A stretch of DNA of 64,000 nt from positions 1 to 64,000 of the forward strand of contig NZ_BDBL01000011.1 in the NCBI RefSeq assembly GCF_001612965.1, read 5' to 3'. Numbering within the stretch: position 1 is the stretch's first letter; every line of letters starts with the position of its first letter. The notes below the pieces were generated by a model, which had not been told where the DNA came from, did no database searches, and saw nothing but the letters and a program-made list of their open reading frames with translations. Origin of the DNA: Nocardia kruczakiae NBRC 101016 (lineage in GTDB: Bacteria; Actinomycetota; Actinomycetes; Mycobacteriales; Mycobacteriaceae). Below, piece by piece: positions 17,711 to 26,288 of the stretch. A program made the position numbers and the translations under genes.

Positions 17711-18997
17711 TCAGAGCCCGATCCGGCCGAGGATCAGCGGATGCGCGACCGGCGGAACCGGCCCGATGTCGTATCCCGCCCGCAGTGCCGCGATCGCCGC
17801 GGGTACGGCCGCTTCGGAGTCGGTATGCAGGGTGAACAGCGGCTTACCGGCTGTCACCGAATCGCCCGGCTTGCAGTGCATTTCGACTCCCGCGCCGAAT
17901 TGCACGGGATCACCCTGACGAGCGCGGCCGGCGCCGAGTCGCCAGGCGGCGAGGCCGACCGCCATCGCATCCAGCCGGGTGAGGACACCCGACTCCTGCG
18001 CCACCAGGGTTTCGGTGTGCCGCGCCCGGGGCAGTAACGCATCGGGATCGCCGCCCTGCGCCGCGATCATCGCCCGCCAGCGATCCATCGCGCGGCCGTC
18101 GGCCAGCGCATCGGCGGGGTCGACATCGTGAATTCCGGCCTGTGTCACCATTTCTCGCGCCAGGGCGACCGTCAGTTCGACGACATCGGCCGGGCCGCCC
18201 CCGGCCAGCACCTCCACCGCTTCGGCGACCTCGAGCGCATTACCCGCCGTATGTCCGAGCGGAGTGTCCATCGCCGTCAGCAGCGCGACCGTCCGCACGC
18301 CGGAGTCGGTCCCCAATTCGACCATGGCCGTGGCCAATTCGGTGGCATCGCGGAAGTTCTTCATGAACGCTCCGCTGCCGACCTTCACGTCCAGGACCAG
18401 TGCGCCGGTCCCCTCGGCGATCTTCTTGCTCATGATCGAACTGGCGATCAGCGGAACCGATTCCACGGTTCCGGTCACATCGCGCAGCGCGTACAAGCGC
18501 TTGTCGGCCGGCGCCAGATCGGCCCCGGCCGCGCAGATCACCGCGCCGATCTCCGGATCGGTGAGGATCGAGCGCATCCGCGCGGGGTCCAGATCGGCCC
18601 GCCAGCCCGGAATCGACTCCAGTTTGTCCAGGGTTCCGCCGGTGTGGCCCAGGCCGCGGCCCGACAGCTGCGGAACCGCCGCCCCACAGGCGGCCACGAG
18701 CGGCGCCAGCGGGAGGGTGATCTTGTCACCGACCCCACCCGTGGAGTGTTTGTCGACGGTCGGCCGGGGCAGGTCCGTGAAATCCATCCGCCGGCCGGAG
18801 GCGATCATCGCGGCGGTCCACCGGTCGAGTTCGCGGCGGGTCATGCCGCGCAGCACGATCGCCATCGCCAGGGCCGACATCTGTTCGTCGGCGACCTCGC
18901 CACGGGTGAACGCGTCGACCACCCAGTCGATCTGCTCGTCGTCGAGTTCCGCACCGTCGCGCTTGGCCGCGATCACCGACACCGCCGTATGGGTCAT
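17711..18997 (-). CDS. deoA: Thymidine phosphorylase
   Basis: A 428-residue pyrimidine nucleoside phosphorylase. DKHSTGGVGDKITL is the signature of the family, SGRGLGHTGGTLDKLE follows, and KIAEGTGALVLDVKVGSGAF is the conserved mid-region. The family acts in the cytosol on thymidine/deoxyuridine, releasing deoxyribose-1-phosphate. The gene lies 44 nt downstream of cdd in the same direction, so deamination and phosphorolysis are linked. It corresponds to Rv3314c. GGAAGG precedes the ATG. Confidence 0.92.
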   Translation of the reverse strand: MTHTAVSVIAAKRDGAELDDEQIDWVVDAFTRGEVADEQMSALAMAIVLRGMTRRELDRWTAAMIASGRRMDFTDLPRPTVDKHSTGGVGDKITLPLAPLVAACGAAVPQLSGRGLGHTGGTLDKLESIPGWRADLDPARMRSILTDPEIGAVICAAGADLAPADKRLYALRDVTGTVESVPLIASSIMSKKIAEGTGALVLDVKVGSGAFMKNFRDATELATAMVELGTDSGVRTVALLTAMDTPLGHTAGNALEVAEAVEVLAGGGPADVVELTVALAREMVTQAGIHDVDPADALADGRAMDRWRAMIAAQGGDPDALLPRARHTETLVAQESGVLTRLDAMAVGLAAWRLGAGRARQGDPVQFGAGVEMHCKPGDSVTAGKPLFTLHTDSEAAVPAAIAALRAGYDIGPVPPVAHPLILGRIGL

Positions 18998-19041
18998 GGC
19001 GAAAAGCCTTCCAGATCCCGTTCGGGGTGCGGAAATTCACA

Positions 19042-19443
19042 TCATTTCCGGCCGGCGGCCAGATCGTCGGGCCCGAAGGCGTCCGGCAGCAACCTCGCCA
19101 GCGGAACCGGACCGTCGCGATGATCGACGAGCAGTTCCGGGCCGCCGTGCTCGTAGAGCACCTGCCGGCACCGTCCGCAGGGCATCAGGATTTCCCCGTG
19201 CGAATCACAGACCGCGATCGCCAGCAAACGGCCGCCACCGGAGGAGCAAAAGTTACCGACGAGTACAGTTTCGGCGCAGACGCCGAGCCCGTATGAGACA
19301 TTTTCCACATTGCAACCGCTCACAATGGAACCGCCGGCGGTGAGAGCAGCGGCGCCGACCGGAAAGCCGGAGTACGGTGCATACGCATTACGCATTACTC
19401 GAAATGCGTTGTGACGCAGGGAATTCCAATCAATTTCCGGCAT
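19042..19443 (-). CDS. cdd: Cytidine deaminase
   Basis: A 133-residue tetrameric-type cytidine deaminase. APYSGFPVGAA is the N-terminal motif; CNVENVSYGLGVCAE gives the first zinc Cys and the catalytic Glu, and PCGRCRQ the other two zinc cysteines. The start at ATG 19443 follows GGAGG; the open frame is longer but that extension is unsupported. It is first in a cdd-deoA unit and divergent from sdhC. Confidence 0.92.
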   Translation of the reverse strand: MPEIDWNSLRHNAFRVMRNAYAPYSGFPVGAAALTAGGSIVSGCNVENVSYGLGVCAETVLVGNFCSSGGGRLLAIAVCDSHGEILMPCGRCRQVLYEHGGPELLVDHRDGPVPLARLLPDAFGPDDLAAGRK

Positions 19444-19772
19444 ATCGGTCCTCCGCTCGAATGGTTGATATGACAGCGTAGAAATGGCATCGCGACGCTG
19501 TCGAACATTCAGGCAAGGCAAACCTAACTCCCCGCTCGAAGGCTCAACGCACGGCACGCCGAATTAGTTCCGCGAATCGCCGGGGATTAGAGTTCTCCAC
19601 AGATCGGTCCAGGTTTGGCAACGCACCGCCGGCCACCGCCTCCGGATGTCAGCGCCCGAGATGAGCTGGTGTTTCTCCAGATTCACATGCTCGGCGTATG
19701 CCGAAGCTGCGACCGGATCCGACTGCCGGCTCGCCGGCGTGTCCATCAACGACGTTGGAGGCACCGCACTCT
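19444..19772. other. cdd-sdhC intergenic region
   Basis: About 330 bp without a supported gene. It must hold both divergent promoters. An IdeR/DtxR-like box lies at 19509-19527. The sdhC side leaves a leader of up to about 245 nt after the box, in which I see no riboswitch or strong hairpin. Confidence 0.5.
19509..19527. promoter_or_regulatory. Candidate IdeR/DtxR iron box
   Basis: TCAGGCAAGGCAAACCTAA matches the 19-bp consensus TTAGGTTAGGCTAACCTAA at 15 positions, with the right half intact. It lies 66 bp before cdd and about 245 bp before sdhC. Iron control of an iron-sulfur- and haem-dependent complex would make sense. The match was judged by eye only. Confidence 0.45.
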
Positions 19773-20174
19773 ATGACGACCACACTGGAAGCTCCGGCCC
19801 AGCCGAAGCGGAAGACCCTGTACCGCGGCGACCCGGGTATGTGGTCCTGGGCGATGCACCGGATCACCGGTGTCACGATCTTCTTCTTCCTGTTCGTCCA
19901 CGTACTCGACACCGCTCTGGTGCGGGTCAGCCCGGACACCTACGACCGGGCCATCGAGACCTACAAGAACCCGGTCGTGGCCCTCATGGAGATGGGCCTG
20001 GTCGTCTGCGTGCTGTTCCACGCGCTCAACGGCGTCCGCGTCATCCTGGTGGACTTCTGGTCCAAGGGCCCCAAGTACCAGCGCCTGATGCTGTGGATCG
20101 TGCTCACCATCTGGGTTCTGGTCTCCGCCGCCGGCGTCGGCCGCCAGTTCTTCTACCTGCTGACGGAGCACTGA
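19773..20174 (+). CDS. sdhC: Succinate dehydrogenase cytochrome b556 subunit
   Basis: A 133-residue membrane subunit with three helices. MWSWAMHRITGV is the SdhC signature; FFFLFVHVLDTALV contains a candidate haem-ligand His. It anchors SdhAB to the membrane and takes electrons to menaquinone. ATG 19773 has GGAGG about 12 nt upstream. It is first in sdhCDAB, as in Rv3316-Rv3319. Confidence 0.9.
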   Translation: MTTTLEAPAQPKRKTLYRGDPGMWSWAMHRITGVTIFFFLFVHVLDTALVRVSPDTYDRAIETYKNPVVALMEMGLVVCVLFHALNGVRVILVDFWSKGPKYQRLMLWIVLTIWVLVSAAGVGRQFFYLLTEH

Positions 20175-20175
20175 T

Positions 20176-20607
20176 ATGACCGCACCTGTTCTCGGCAAGT
20201 CCTACGACCGGCCCGCCAGCCTCGACTCGCCGCGCACCCCGCGCCGTTCCTCCGGCAACAACTTCGAGAAGTACGCGTGGCTGTTCATGCGCTTCTCCGG
20301 CCTGCTACTGATCGTGCTGGTGCTGGGCCACATGACGATCATGCTGATGCTCGACGGCGGCGTGAAGCGGCTGAACTTCGGCTTCGTGGCCGGCCGCTGG
20401 GCCAGCCCGTTCTGGCAGTGCTGGGATCTGGCCATGCTGTGGCTGGCGCAGCTGCACGGTGGCAACGGCCTGCGCACGGTCATCGACGACTACTCCCGCA
20501 AGGACTCCACCCGCTTCTGGCTGAAGACCCTGCTGGCCGTCGCCATGATCCTGATCATGGGCGTGGGCACCTACGTCATCTTCACCTTCGACCCCAACAT
20601 CAGTTAG
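20176..20607 (+). CDS. sdhD: Succinate dehydrogenase membrane anchor subunit
   Basis: A 143-residue three-helix membrane protein starting 1 nt after the sdhC stop. LLLIVLVLGHMTIMLML holds the other candidate haem His, and AQLHGGNGLRTVIDDY is typical of actinobacterial SdhD. The first 30 residues are a hydrophilic N-terminal tail. Confidence 0.88.
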   Translation: MTAPVLGKSYDRPASLDSPRTPRRSSGNNFEKYAWLFMRFSGLLLIVLVLGHMTIMLMLDGGVKRLNFGFVAGRWASPFWQCWDLAMLWLAQLHGGNGLRTVIDDYSRKDSTRFWLKTLLAVAMILIMGVGTYVIFTFDPNIS

Positions 20608-20620
20608 GAACGCCTCCGCG

Positions 20621-22405
20621 ATGAGTGAATCCCGTCCGGTTCAGGAACACCGCTACGACGTGGTCATCGTCGGTGCCGGTGGCGCGGGGATGCGCGCGGC
20701 GATCGAGGCCGGCCCCCGGGCTCGCACTGCCGTGCTGACCAAGCTGTACCCGACCCGCAGCCACACCGGCGCGGCTCAGGGCGGTATGTGCGCCGCGCTG
20801 GCCAACGTCGAAGAAGACAACTGGGAATGGCACACCTTCGACACCGTCAAGGGTGGTGACTACCTGGTCGACCAGGACGCCGCGGAGATCATGGCCAAGG
20901 AGGCCATCGACGCGGTGCTGGACCTGGAGAAGATGGGCCTGCCGTTCAACCGGACGCCCGAGGGCAAGATCGACCAGCGTCGTTTCGGCGGTCACACCCG
21001 CGACCACGGCAAGGCGCCCGTGCGCCGCGCCTGCTACGCCGCCGACCGCACCGGCCACATGATCCTGCAGACGCTCTACCAGAACTGCGTCAAGCACGAC
21101 GTGGAGTTCTACAACGAGTTCTACGTTCTCGACCTGGTGATGAGCGAGACCGACCGCGGTTCGGTCGCCACCGGTGTGGTCGCCTACGAGCTGGCCACCG
21201 GTGAGATCCACGTCTTCCACGCCAAGGCGATCATCTTCGCCACCGGCGGTTCCGGCCGCATGTACAAGACCACCTCCAACGCGCACACGCTGACCGGCGA
21301 CGGTATGGCGATCGTGTTCCGCAAGGGACTGCCGCTGGAGGACATGGAGTTCCACCAGTTCCATCCGACGGGCCTGGCCGGCCTGGGCATCCTGATCTCC
21401 GAGGCCGTCCGCGGTGAGGGCGGCATCCTGCGCAACGCTTCCGGTGAGCGCTTCATGGAGCGCTACGCCCCCACCATCAAGGACCTCGCGCCCCGCGACA
21501 TCGTGGCCCGGTCGATGGTCAAGGAGGTCCTCGAGGGTCGCGGTGGCGGCCCGAACAAGGACTACGTCTTCATCGACGTGACCCACCTCGGCGAGGACGT
21601 GCTCGAGGAGAAGCTGCCCGACATCACCGAGTTCTCCCGCACCTACCTGGGGGTGGACCCGGTGAAGGAGCCGGTGCCGGTCATGCCGACCTGTCACTAC
21701 GTGATGGGTGGTATCCCGACCCGCATCCGCGGTGAGGTGCTGCGCAACAACACCGACGTGGTCCCCGGCCTGTACGCCGCCGGTGAGTGCGCCTGCGTGT
21801 CGGTGCACGGCTCGAATCGCCTGGGCACCAACTCGCTGCTGGACATCAACGTGTTCGGCCGCCGCTCGGGTATCGCCGCCGCCGAGTACGCCGCCCGCAC
21901 CGAATTCGTCGAGCTGCCGGAGAACCCGGCGCAGATGGTGCAGGACTGGCTGGCGCTGCTGCTCAGCGACCACGGCAACGAGCGGGTCGCCGACATCCGG
22001 ACCGACCTGCAGGTCACCATGGACGCCAACGCCGCGGTGTTCCGCACCGAGGAGACCCTCAAGACGGCGCTGACCGACATCCACGCGCTCAAGGAGCGCT
22101 ACCAGCACATCACCGTGCAGGACAAGGGCAAGCGCTACAACAGCGACCTGCTCGAGGCCGTCGAACTCGGCTTCCTGCTGGAGCTGGCCGAGGTCACCGT
22201 CGTGGGCGCGCTCAACCGCAAGGAATCGCGCGGCGGCCACGCCCGCGAGGACTACCCCGACCGCGACGACGTCAACTTCATGCGCCACACCATGGCGTAC
22301 AAGCAGGTCGAGCCCGGCAAGCCGGCGGAGCTGATCGCCGACATCCAGCTCGACTTCAAGCCGGTCGTGCAGACCCGTTACGAGCCGATGGAGCGTAAGT
22401 ACTGA
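20621..22405 (+). CDS. sdhA: Succinate dehydrogenase flavoprotein subunit
   Basis: A 594-residue flavoprotein oxidising succinate to fumarate. VVIVGAGGAGMRAAIEA binds FAD; RSHTGAAQGG includes the His for covalent FAD. HPTGL and the Arg/His of CHYVMGGIPTRIRGEV and GSNRLGTNSLLDINVFGRR form the active site and second FAD site. It overlaps sdhB by 1 nt. Confidence 0.95.
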   Translation: MSESRPVQEHRYDVVIVGAGGAGMRAAIEAGPRARTAVLTKLYPTRSHTGAAQGGMCAALANVEEDNWEWHTFDTVKGGDYLVDQDAAEIMAKEAIDAVLDLEKMGLPFNRTPEGKIDQRRFGGHTRDHGKAPVRRACYAADRTGHMILQTLYQNCVKHDVEFYNEFYVLDLVMSETDRGSVATGVVAYELATGEIHVFHAKAIIFATGGSGRMYKTTSNAHTLTGDGMAIVFRKGLPLEDMEFHQFHPTGLAGLGILISEAVRGEGGILRNASGERFMERYAPTIKDLAPRDIVARSMVKEVLEGRGGGPNKDYVFIDVTHLGEDVLEEKLPDITEFSRTYLGVDPVKEPVPVMPTCHYVMGGIPTRIRGEVLRNNTDVVPGLYAAGECACVSVHGSNRLGTNSLLDINVFGRRSGIAAAEYAARTEFVELPENPAQMVQDWLALLLSDHGNERVADIRTDLQVTMDANAAVFRTEETLKTALTDIHALKERYQHITVQDKGKRYNSDLLEAVELGFLLELAEVTVVGALNRKESRGGHAREDYPDRDDVNFMRHTMAYKQVEPGKPAELIADIQLDFKPVVQTRYEPMERKY

Positions 22406-23181
22406 TGACTGCTGTAGCCGAAGCCCCGGCCGGGCAGAAGCCGGCCCCCGTGCCCGACGGGTCGACCATGGTGACGGTCAAGGTCGCCCGGTTCAACCCC
22501 GAGGACGACAAGGGCGCGCACTGGGATTCGTTCCAGGTGCCGGTCCTGCCGACCGACCGCTTCCTGAACGTGCTCATCTACATCAAGTCCTACCTGGACG
22601 GCACGCTCACCTTCCGGCGCTCCTGCGCGCACGGTGTCTGTGGTTCGGACGCCATGCGCATCAACGGTGTGAACCGGCTGGCGTGCAAGGTGCTGATGCG
22701 CGACATGCTGCCCAAGAACGGCAAGGAGCTCACCGTCACCGTCGAGCCGATCCGCGGCCTGCCCGTGGAGAAGGACCTCGTGGTGAACATGGAGCCGTTC
22801 TTCGACGCGTTCCGCGCGGTGAAGCCGTACCTGATCACCTCGGGTAACGCGCCGACCCGCGAGCGCATCCAGTCCCAGACCGACCGGCACCGCTTCGATG
22901 ACACCACCAAGTGCATCCTGTGCGCCTGCTGCACCACCTCCTGCCCCGTGTACTGGAGCGACGGGAGCTACTTCGGCCCGGCCGCGATCGTGAACGCCCA
23001 CCGCTTCATCTTCGACAGCCGCGACGAGGGCGCCCGCGAGCGTCTCGACATCCTCAACGACGTCGAAGGCGTCTGGCGCTGCCGCACCACCTTCAACTGC
23101 ACCGACGCCTGCCCCCGCGGCATCGAGGTCACCAAGGCCATCCAGGAGGTCAAGCGCGCCCTCCTGTTCGCCCGCCCGTGA
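22405..23181 (+). CDS. sdhB: Succinate dehydrogenase iron-sulfur subunit
   Basis: A 258-residue subunit. CAHGVCGSDAM is part of the [2Fe-2S] site; CILCACCTTSCPVYW and CTDACPRGIEV give the [4Fe-4S] and [3Fe-4S] cysteines. It passes electrons from SdhA to the membrane subunits. It is last in the operon and is followed by a strong terminator. Confidence 0.95.
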   Translation: MTAVAEAPAGQKPAPVPDGSTMVTVKVARFNPEDDKGAHWDSFQVPVLPTDRFLNVLIYIKSYLDGTLTFRRSCAHGVCGSDAMRINGVNRLACKVLMRDMLPKNGKELTVTVEPIRGLPVEKDLVVNMEPFFDAFRAVKPYLITSGNAPTRERIQSQTDRHRFDDTTKCILCACCTTSCPVYWSDGSYFGPAAIVNAHRFIFDSRDEGARERLDILNDVEGVWRCRTTFNCTDACPRGIEVTKAIQEVKRALLFARP

Positions 23182-23210
23182 GGTAGCAGACTCGCAGAGT
23201 CCGAAAAACG

Positions 23211-23244
23211 AAGGCCGCCCGCATCTTTCGATACGGGCGGCCTT
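23211..23244 (+). terminator. sdh operon terminator
   Basis: 14-bp arms (23211-23224, 23231-23244) with one mismatch and a CTTTCG loop, 29 nt after the sdhB stop and followed by TCGT. Confidence 0.85.
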
Positions 23245-23323
23245 TCGTATGCGGTCCCGGCCCGTAGCGCACGCACCCATCCACACGGCCGGTGGTGCCG
23301 AATAACGGTTGCATCAACCAGTA

Positions 23324-23353
23324 TTGCTCGCCATATGGGGGCGGACATACCGT
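23324..23353 (+). promoter_or_regulatory. vapBC promoter
   Basis: TTGCTC at 23324-23329 and TACCGT at 23348-23353, spaced 18 bp. The ATG of the antitoxin lies 7 nt after the -10, so the mRNA is probably leaderless. Confidence 0.5.
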
Positions 23354-23360
23354 GGTAAAT

Positions 23361-23570
23361 ATGAAGACGATGATCGACTTGGACGACGAGGCCTTGATCC
23401 TGGCGGCCAAAGAGCTGGGCACAACCACCAAGAAGGACACCGTCAACGCGGCGCTTCGGTTCGTCGCCGAACGCCGTCGGCGCGTCGAGGAGATTCTGAA
23501 CGATCCCTACGGCTTCGGAGTCGGTCCGGATATCGGCGACCCCGAGGTCATGCGCGGGGCTCGGCGGTGA
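23361..23570 (+). CDS. vapB: VapB-type antitoxin
   Basis: A 69-residue antitoxin. MKTMIDLDDEALILAAKELG followed by TKKDTVNAALRF is a ribbon-helix-helix DNA-binding domain; the C-terminal half would wrap the toxin. ATG 23361 is chosen over an upstream start for its promoter. The stop overlaps the toxin GTG by 4 nt. It presumably represses its own promoter with VapC. A vapBC pair also follows sdhB in M. tuberculosis (Rv3321c/Rv3320c), there on the opposite strand. Confidence 0.85.
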   Translation: MKTMIDLDDEALILAAKELGTTTKKDTVNAALRFVAERRRRVEEILNDPYGFGVGPDIGDPEVMRGARR

Positions 23571-24001
23571 TCGAACCGATCCCACTGCGTCTGCACCTGA
23601 TCGATACATCCGCATATGCACGCCTGAGCGACCCCGGCGTCCGGACCGTCATCGCCGGTTTGCTCGCCGATCGTGCGGCCGCAACGTGCGTCACGCTCGA
23701 TCTCGAAGCGGGCTACTCGGGTCGAAATCTGGCAGACGTCCAGAACATCGCGGACAGCCGCCGGACACGATTCACCACGCTCCCGGTCACCGAGCCGATC
23801 GCCGACCGGGCTCGTGAAGTGCAGCTATTGCTCGCCAGACAGGGAAAGCATCGTGCAGCCGGCATCGTCGATCTACTCACCGCGGCAGTCGCCGAGTACC
23901 ACGGAGCCACGATCCTGCACTACGACGAAGACTTCGAACACATCGCCTCGGTCACGCGTCAGCCACATGTCTGGGTCGTGCCGAGAGGCAGTATCGACTG
24001 A
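23567..24001 (+). CDS. vapC: VapC-type PIN-domain ribonuclease toxin
   Basis: A 144-residue PIN nuclease. LIDTSAYARL carries the first Asp, LDLEAGYSGR the Glu, RAAGIVDLLTAAVAEYHGAT the third acidic site and LHYDEDFEHIAS the last. VapC toxins cleave tRNA or rRNA when free of antitoxin. All four acidic positions are intact, so it is likely active. It is coupled to vapB. Confidence 0.87.
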   Translation: MIEPIPLRLHLIDTSAYARLSDPGVRTVIAGLLADRAAATCVTLDLEAGYSGRNLADVQNIADSRRTRFTTLPVTEPIADRAREVQLLLARQGKHRAAGIVDLLTAAVAEYHGATILHYDEDFEHIASVTRQPHVWVVPRGSID

Positions 24002-24353
24002 CGAACGATTATTCGAGCCACAAACGAAAGCGAGGTGGGCCGTCATTTCGAGCGCGGCAGCGAAGGCCGTGGGCGCCGAGATCGTGTTCGAGGACGGCTG
24101 GTCGATATACATACCAGGCGCGCCGATCGCTGCTACCGGCGCGACACTGGACGAAGCAGTCTCCGAAATGCTGCTCGCACTTCGCGAATACGCTGCAGAC
24201 TGGCGGGACCGATTGCAGTCGGCACCGAACCACATCGGACGTCAGGCATTGGTCCAGCTTGTTGAGCGCAGCTCGGATGGCGAACTCGAGGCCTTGCTGC
24301 TGGCACAGGGTGGATGTCCCCTCGGGCGCGACCGGAGGACCGGCTGCAACTAG
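23967..24353 (+). pseudogene. Antitoxin remnant (C-terminal half of a Phd/HicB-like antitoxin)
   Basis: The frame contains AEIVFEDGWSIYIPGAP, LREYAADWRDRLQSAPNH and LVQLVERSSDGELEALLL. These match the C-terminal half of actinobacterial antitoxins whose N-terminal half binds DNA. Here that N-terminal half is missing. The only in-frame ATG (23967) lies inside vapC and adds about 27 unrelated residues, and no ribosome-binding site is near the homologous part. It is probably a decayed or captured fragment. It could still bind a toxin if translated. Confidence 0.55.
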
Positions 24354-24416
24354 GCAATTTGCTCAGTTTGCTGGGGGTTTGTTGTCGGATTGGGGCCGGG
24401 GTGCTTGCCTGGAGGC

Positions 24417-25301
24417 ATGTTCACCGAAGCTCAGTTGTATTCGCCGGTTACCACGGGTAGCGACGGCGATGTCACGGTGCATTTGAGTGCCGAGCATCCG
24501 GGTGTGCACGATCCGGAGTATCGGGCGCGGCGCAACGCGATCGCCGCGCTGGCGCTGGCGTATCGGGAGGGGGAGGCTCTGCCGCGTATCGACTACACCG
24601 AGGAGGAGCAGCAGGTGTGGCGCATCGTGTCGGCGGAGTTGACACGCAAACATCGGACGTACGCGTCGGCGGAGGTGCTCGACGGCGCCCGGCGGCTCGG
24701 CCTGCCTGCCGACCATATTCCGCAGCTGGACGAGGTGACCGCGAAACTGGTGCCGCTCACCGGTTTTCGTTATGTGCCGGCGGCGGGACTGGTGCCGTTG
24801 CGGGAGTTCTTCGGCTCGTTCGCCGATCGAATTTTCCACTCCACCCAGTACATTCGCCACCATTCCGCGCCGCTGTACACGCCGGAGCCCGATTCGATTC
24901 ACGAAATCATCGGCCACGCAAACCAATTGGCGTCACCCCGGTTCGCCGCGATCTATGCCGAGGTGGGCGCCGCCGTGGCCCGGCTGGAGACCGAGGCGGC
25001 GCTGAAATTCCTGGCCGACGTGTTCTGGTTCTCCATGGAATTCGGCGTGGTGCGCGAAAAGGGTGAAGTGCGTTGCTACGGTGCGGGTTTGCTGTCCTCG
25101 TTCGGCGAGATCGAGGAGTTCCGCCATGCCCGGCTGCGTCCGCTGAACATTCACGACATGGGCACCGCGACCTACGACATCACGCACTATCAGCCGATTC
25201 TGTATTGCGCGGAGTCGATTTCCGAGATCGAGGACGTGATCGGCGGCTTCTTCGCCACCATGACCGACGACAGCGCGGCCGCCGAACTGGCCGCGCCCTG
25301 A
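24417..25301 (+). CDS. phhA: Phenylalanine 4-monooxygenase
   Basis: A 294-residue biopterin-dependent aromatic amino acid hydroxylase. YTEEEQQVWRIVSAEL and FRYVPAAGLVPLREFF are family segments. PEPDSIHEIIGHANQL provides the two iron His ligands and VFWFSMEFGVV the iron Glu. ATG 24417 is chosen, although GGAGG is only 1 nt away; the open frame continues slightly upstream. The regulatory ACT domain of animal enzymes is absent. It converts Phe to Tyr in catabolism. No pterin-recycling gene is adjacent. Confidence 0.88.
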   Translation: MFTEAQLYSPVTTGSDGDVTVHLSAEHPGVHDPEYRARRNAIAALALAYREGEALPRIDYTEEEQQVWRIVSAELTRKHRTYASAEVLDGARRLGLPADHIPQLDEVTAKLVPLTGFRYVPAAGLVPLREFFGSFADRIFHSTQYIRHHSAPLYTPEPDSIHEIIGHANQLASPRFAAIYAEVGAAVARLETEAALKFLADVFWFSMEFGVVREKGEVRCYGAGLLSSFGEIEEFRHARLRPLNIHDMGTATYDITHYQPILYCAESISEIEDVIGGFFATMTDDSAAAELAAP

Positions 25302-25358
25302 GCCGGGCCCGGCCGGGTCGGTGCACGCTCGGGAGTGAACCACGGCCGCCGATGACCG

Positions 25359-26018
25359 TCAGTCGGCCGAGTCCGCGGAATCGGTGGTCGCCGGCGGCCC
25401 CAGCGGCATACCCGCCGCGATGAATTCCGCGATCCGGTCCACCTTCTCCAGATCGAGCCCGTCCCGGCCGAACGCGGTCATCATCGCCCCGATCATCGCC
25501 CCGGAAAACGTGCGGACCTCGAAATCGTCGGGTTCGCGCCCGATCCTGCGAGCGAGCAGACCGGCGATCAGATCCACATTGCGTTCGGTCTCCTGCATGA
25601 TCACACTGCGCAGCTCGGGCTCGTTGTAGATCAACTTCATCCGATCCTGTTCGAACTGCCAGTCCTGCGGGTCCAGATTGTGGAAGGTGTCGCGCATCGC
25701 CTGGCGGAACGCGGCCAGCGGCGACAGCTCCAGCGGCTGGGACTCGATGGCGTCGATCATGATCGGATCGACGTCGTCGGCCAGGACCACCTGCTCTTTG
25801 GTCGGAAAATAGCGGAAGAACGTGCTCGGCGAGATATCGGCGGCCTCGGCGATCTGCTCGATCGTGGTCGCCGAATATCCCTGTCGCTGAAACAGTTTCA
25901 TCGCTTCGGCGCGGATGGTGCGGCGGGTGCGCTGCTTCTTGCGTTCGCGCAGACCCATCCGGGGCGACGTGGTCGCCCCGGAATGAGCCCGAGCGGGTGC
26001 CTTCGACTCAGCCGACAT
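25359..26018 (-). CDS. TetR-family regulator
   Basis: A 219-residue regulator. RMGLRERKKQRTRRTIRAEA leads into the HTH: YSATTIEQIAEAADISPSTF followed by FRYFPTKEQVV. Residues 85-219 are the ligand-binding part (FEQDRMKLIYNEPELRS). The start is ATG 26018 with GGGAGA upstream; a 50-residue longer start would lack a ribosome-binding site and overlap a membrane-like frame. A palindrome at 26202-26216 is the likely operator. Confidence 0.82.
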   Translation of the reverse strand: MSAESKAPARAHSGATTSPRMGLRERKKQRTRRTIRAEAMKLFQRQGYSATTIEQIAEAADISPSTFFRYFPTKEQVVLADDVDPIMIDAIESQPLELSPLAAFRQAMRDTFHNLDPQDWQFEQDRMKLIYNEPELRSVIMQETERNVDLIAGLLARRIGREPDDFEVRTFSGAMIGAMMTAFGRDGLDLEKVDRIAEFIAAGMPLGPPATTDSADSAD

Positions 26019-26139
26019 GCATCGATTCTCCCGCATCGGCGGCGGAGCGCGGGTCCGGCTCCCCGCTTCGGGTCCGGATCGCGGCGAGCAGCGCCGCCAC
26101 CGCGCACACCCCGGCACACAGCCACAGCATCGCGCCCAT
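26008..26139 (-). CDS. Possible 43-residue single-pass membrane peptide
   Basis: Starting at ATG 26139 the frame reads MGAMLWLCAGVCAVAALLAA, then a basic/acidic tail. It has one clear hydrophobic helix and overlaps the TetR start by about 11 nt. It could be a leader peptide or the C-terminal remnant of a multi-pass transporter. The ribosome-binding site is weak. Confidence 0.3.
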   Translation of the reverse strand: MGAMLWLCAGVCAVAALLAAIRTRSGEPDPRSAADAGESMHVG

Positions 26140-26201
26140 CCCAATTCCGATGATCTCCGCAAGTTCATGACATGTCCATTCAGTTGGTTGTGTCTATATT
26201 T

Positions 26202-26216
26202 TGATAGTAACTATCA
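26202..26216. promoter_or_regulatory. TetR-type operator with overlapping promoter
   Basis: TGATAGT-A-ACTATCA, a perfect 15-bp palindrome in AT-rich surroundings. On the minus strand a TTGACA lies just upstream and TACTAT, inside the palindrome, is 19 bp further, so a bound repressor would block this promoter. It lies between the TetR gene and dacB1 and could regulate both. Confidence 0.6.
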
Positions 26217-26288
26217 TTTCATGGTCTCTGTCAATACTTGACCGCTCCGGGTGTTCGCGGCGCTATCGCGCAACGCCGCATAAGCTGC

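Noticed and set aside
19564..19764. 66-codon minus-strand frame in the cdd-sdhC gap
   Set aside because: No ribosome-binding site or recognisable feature; likely chance.
20600..22288. 562-codon frame antisense to sdhA
   Set aside because: Shadow of SdhA, whose motifs are all on the plus strand.
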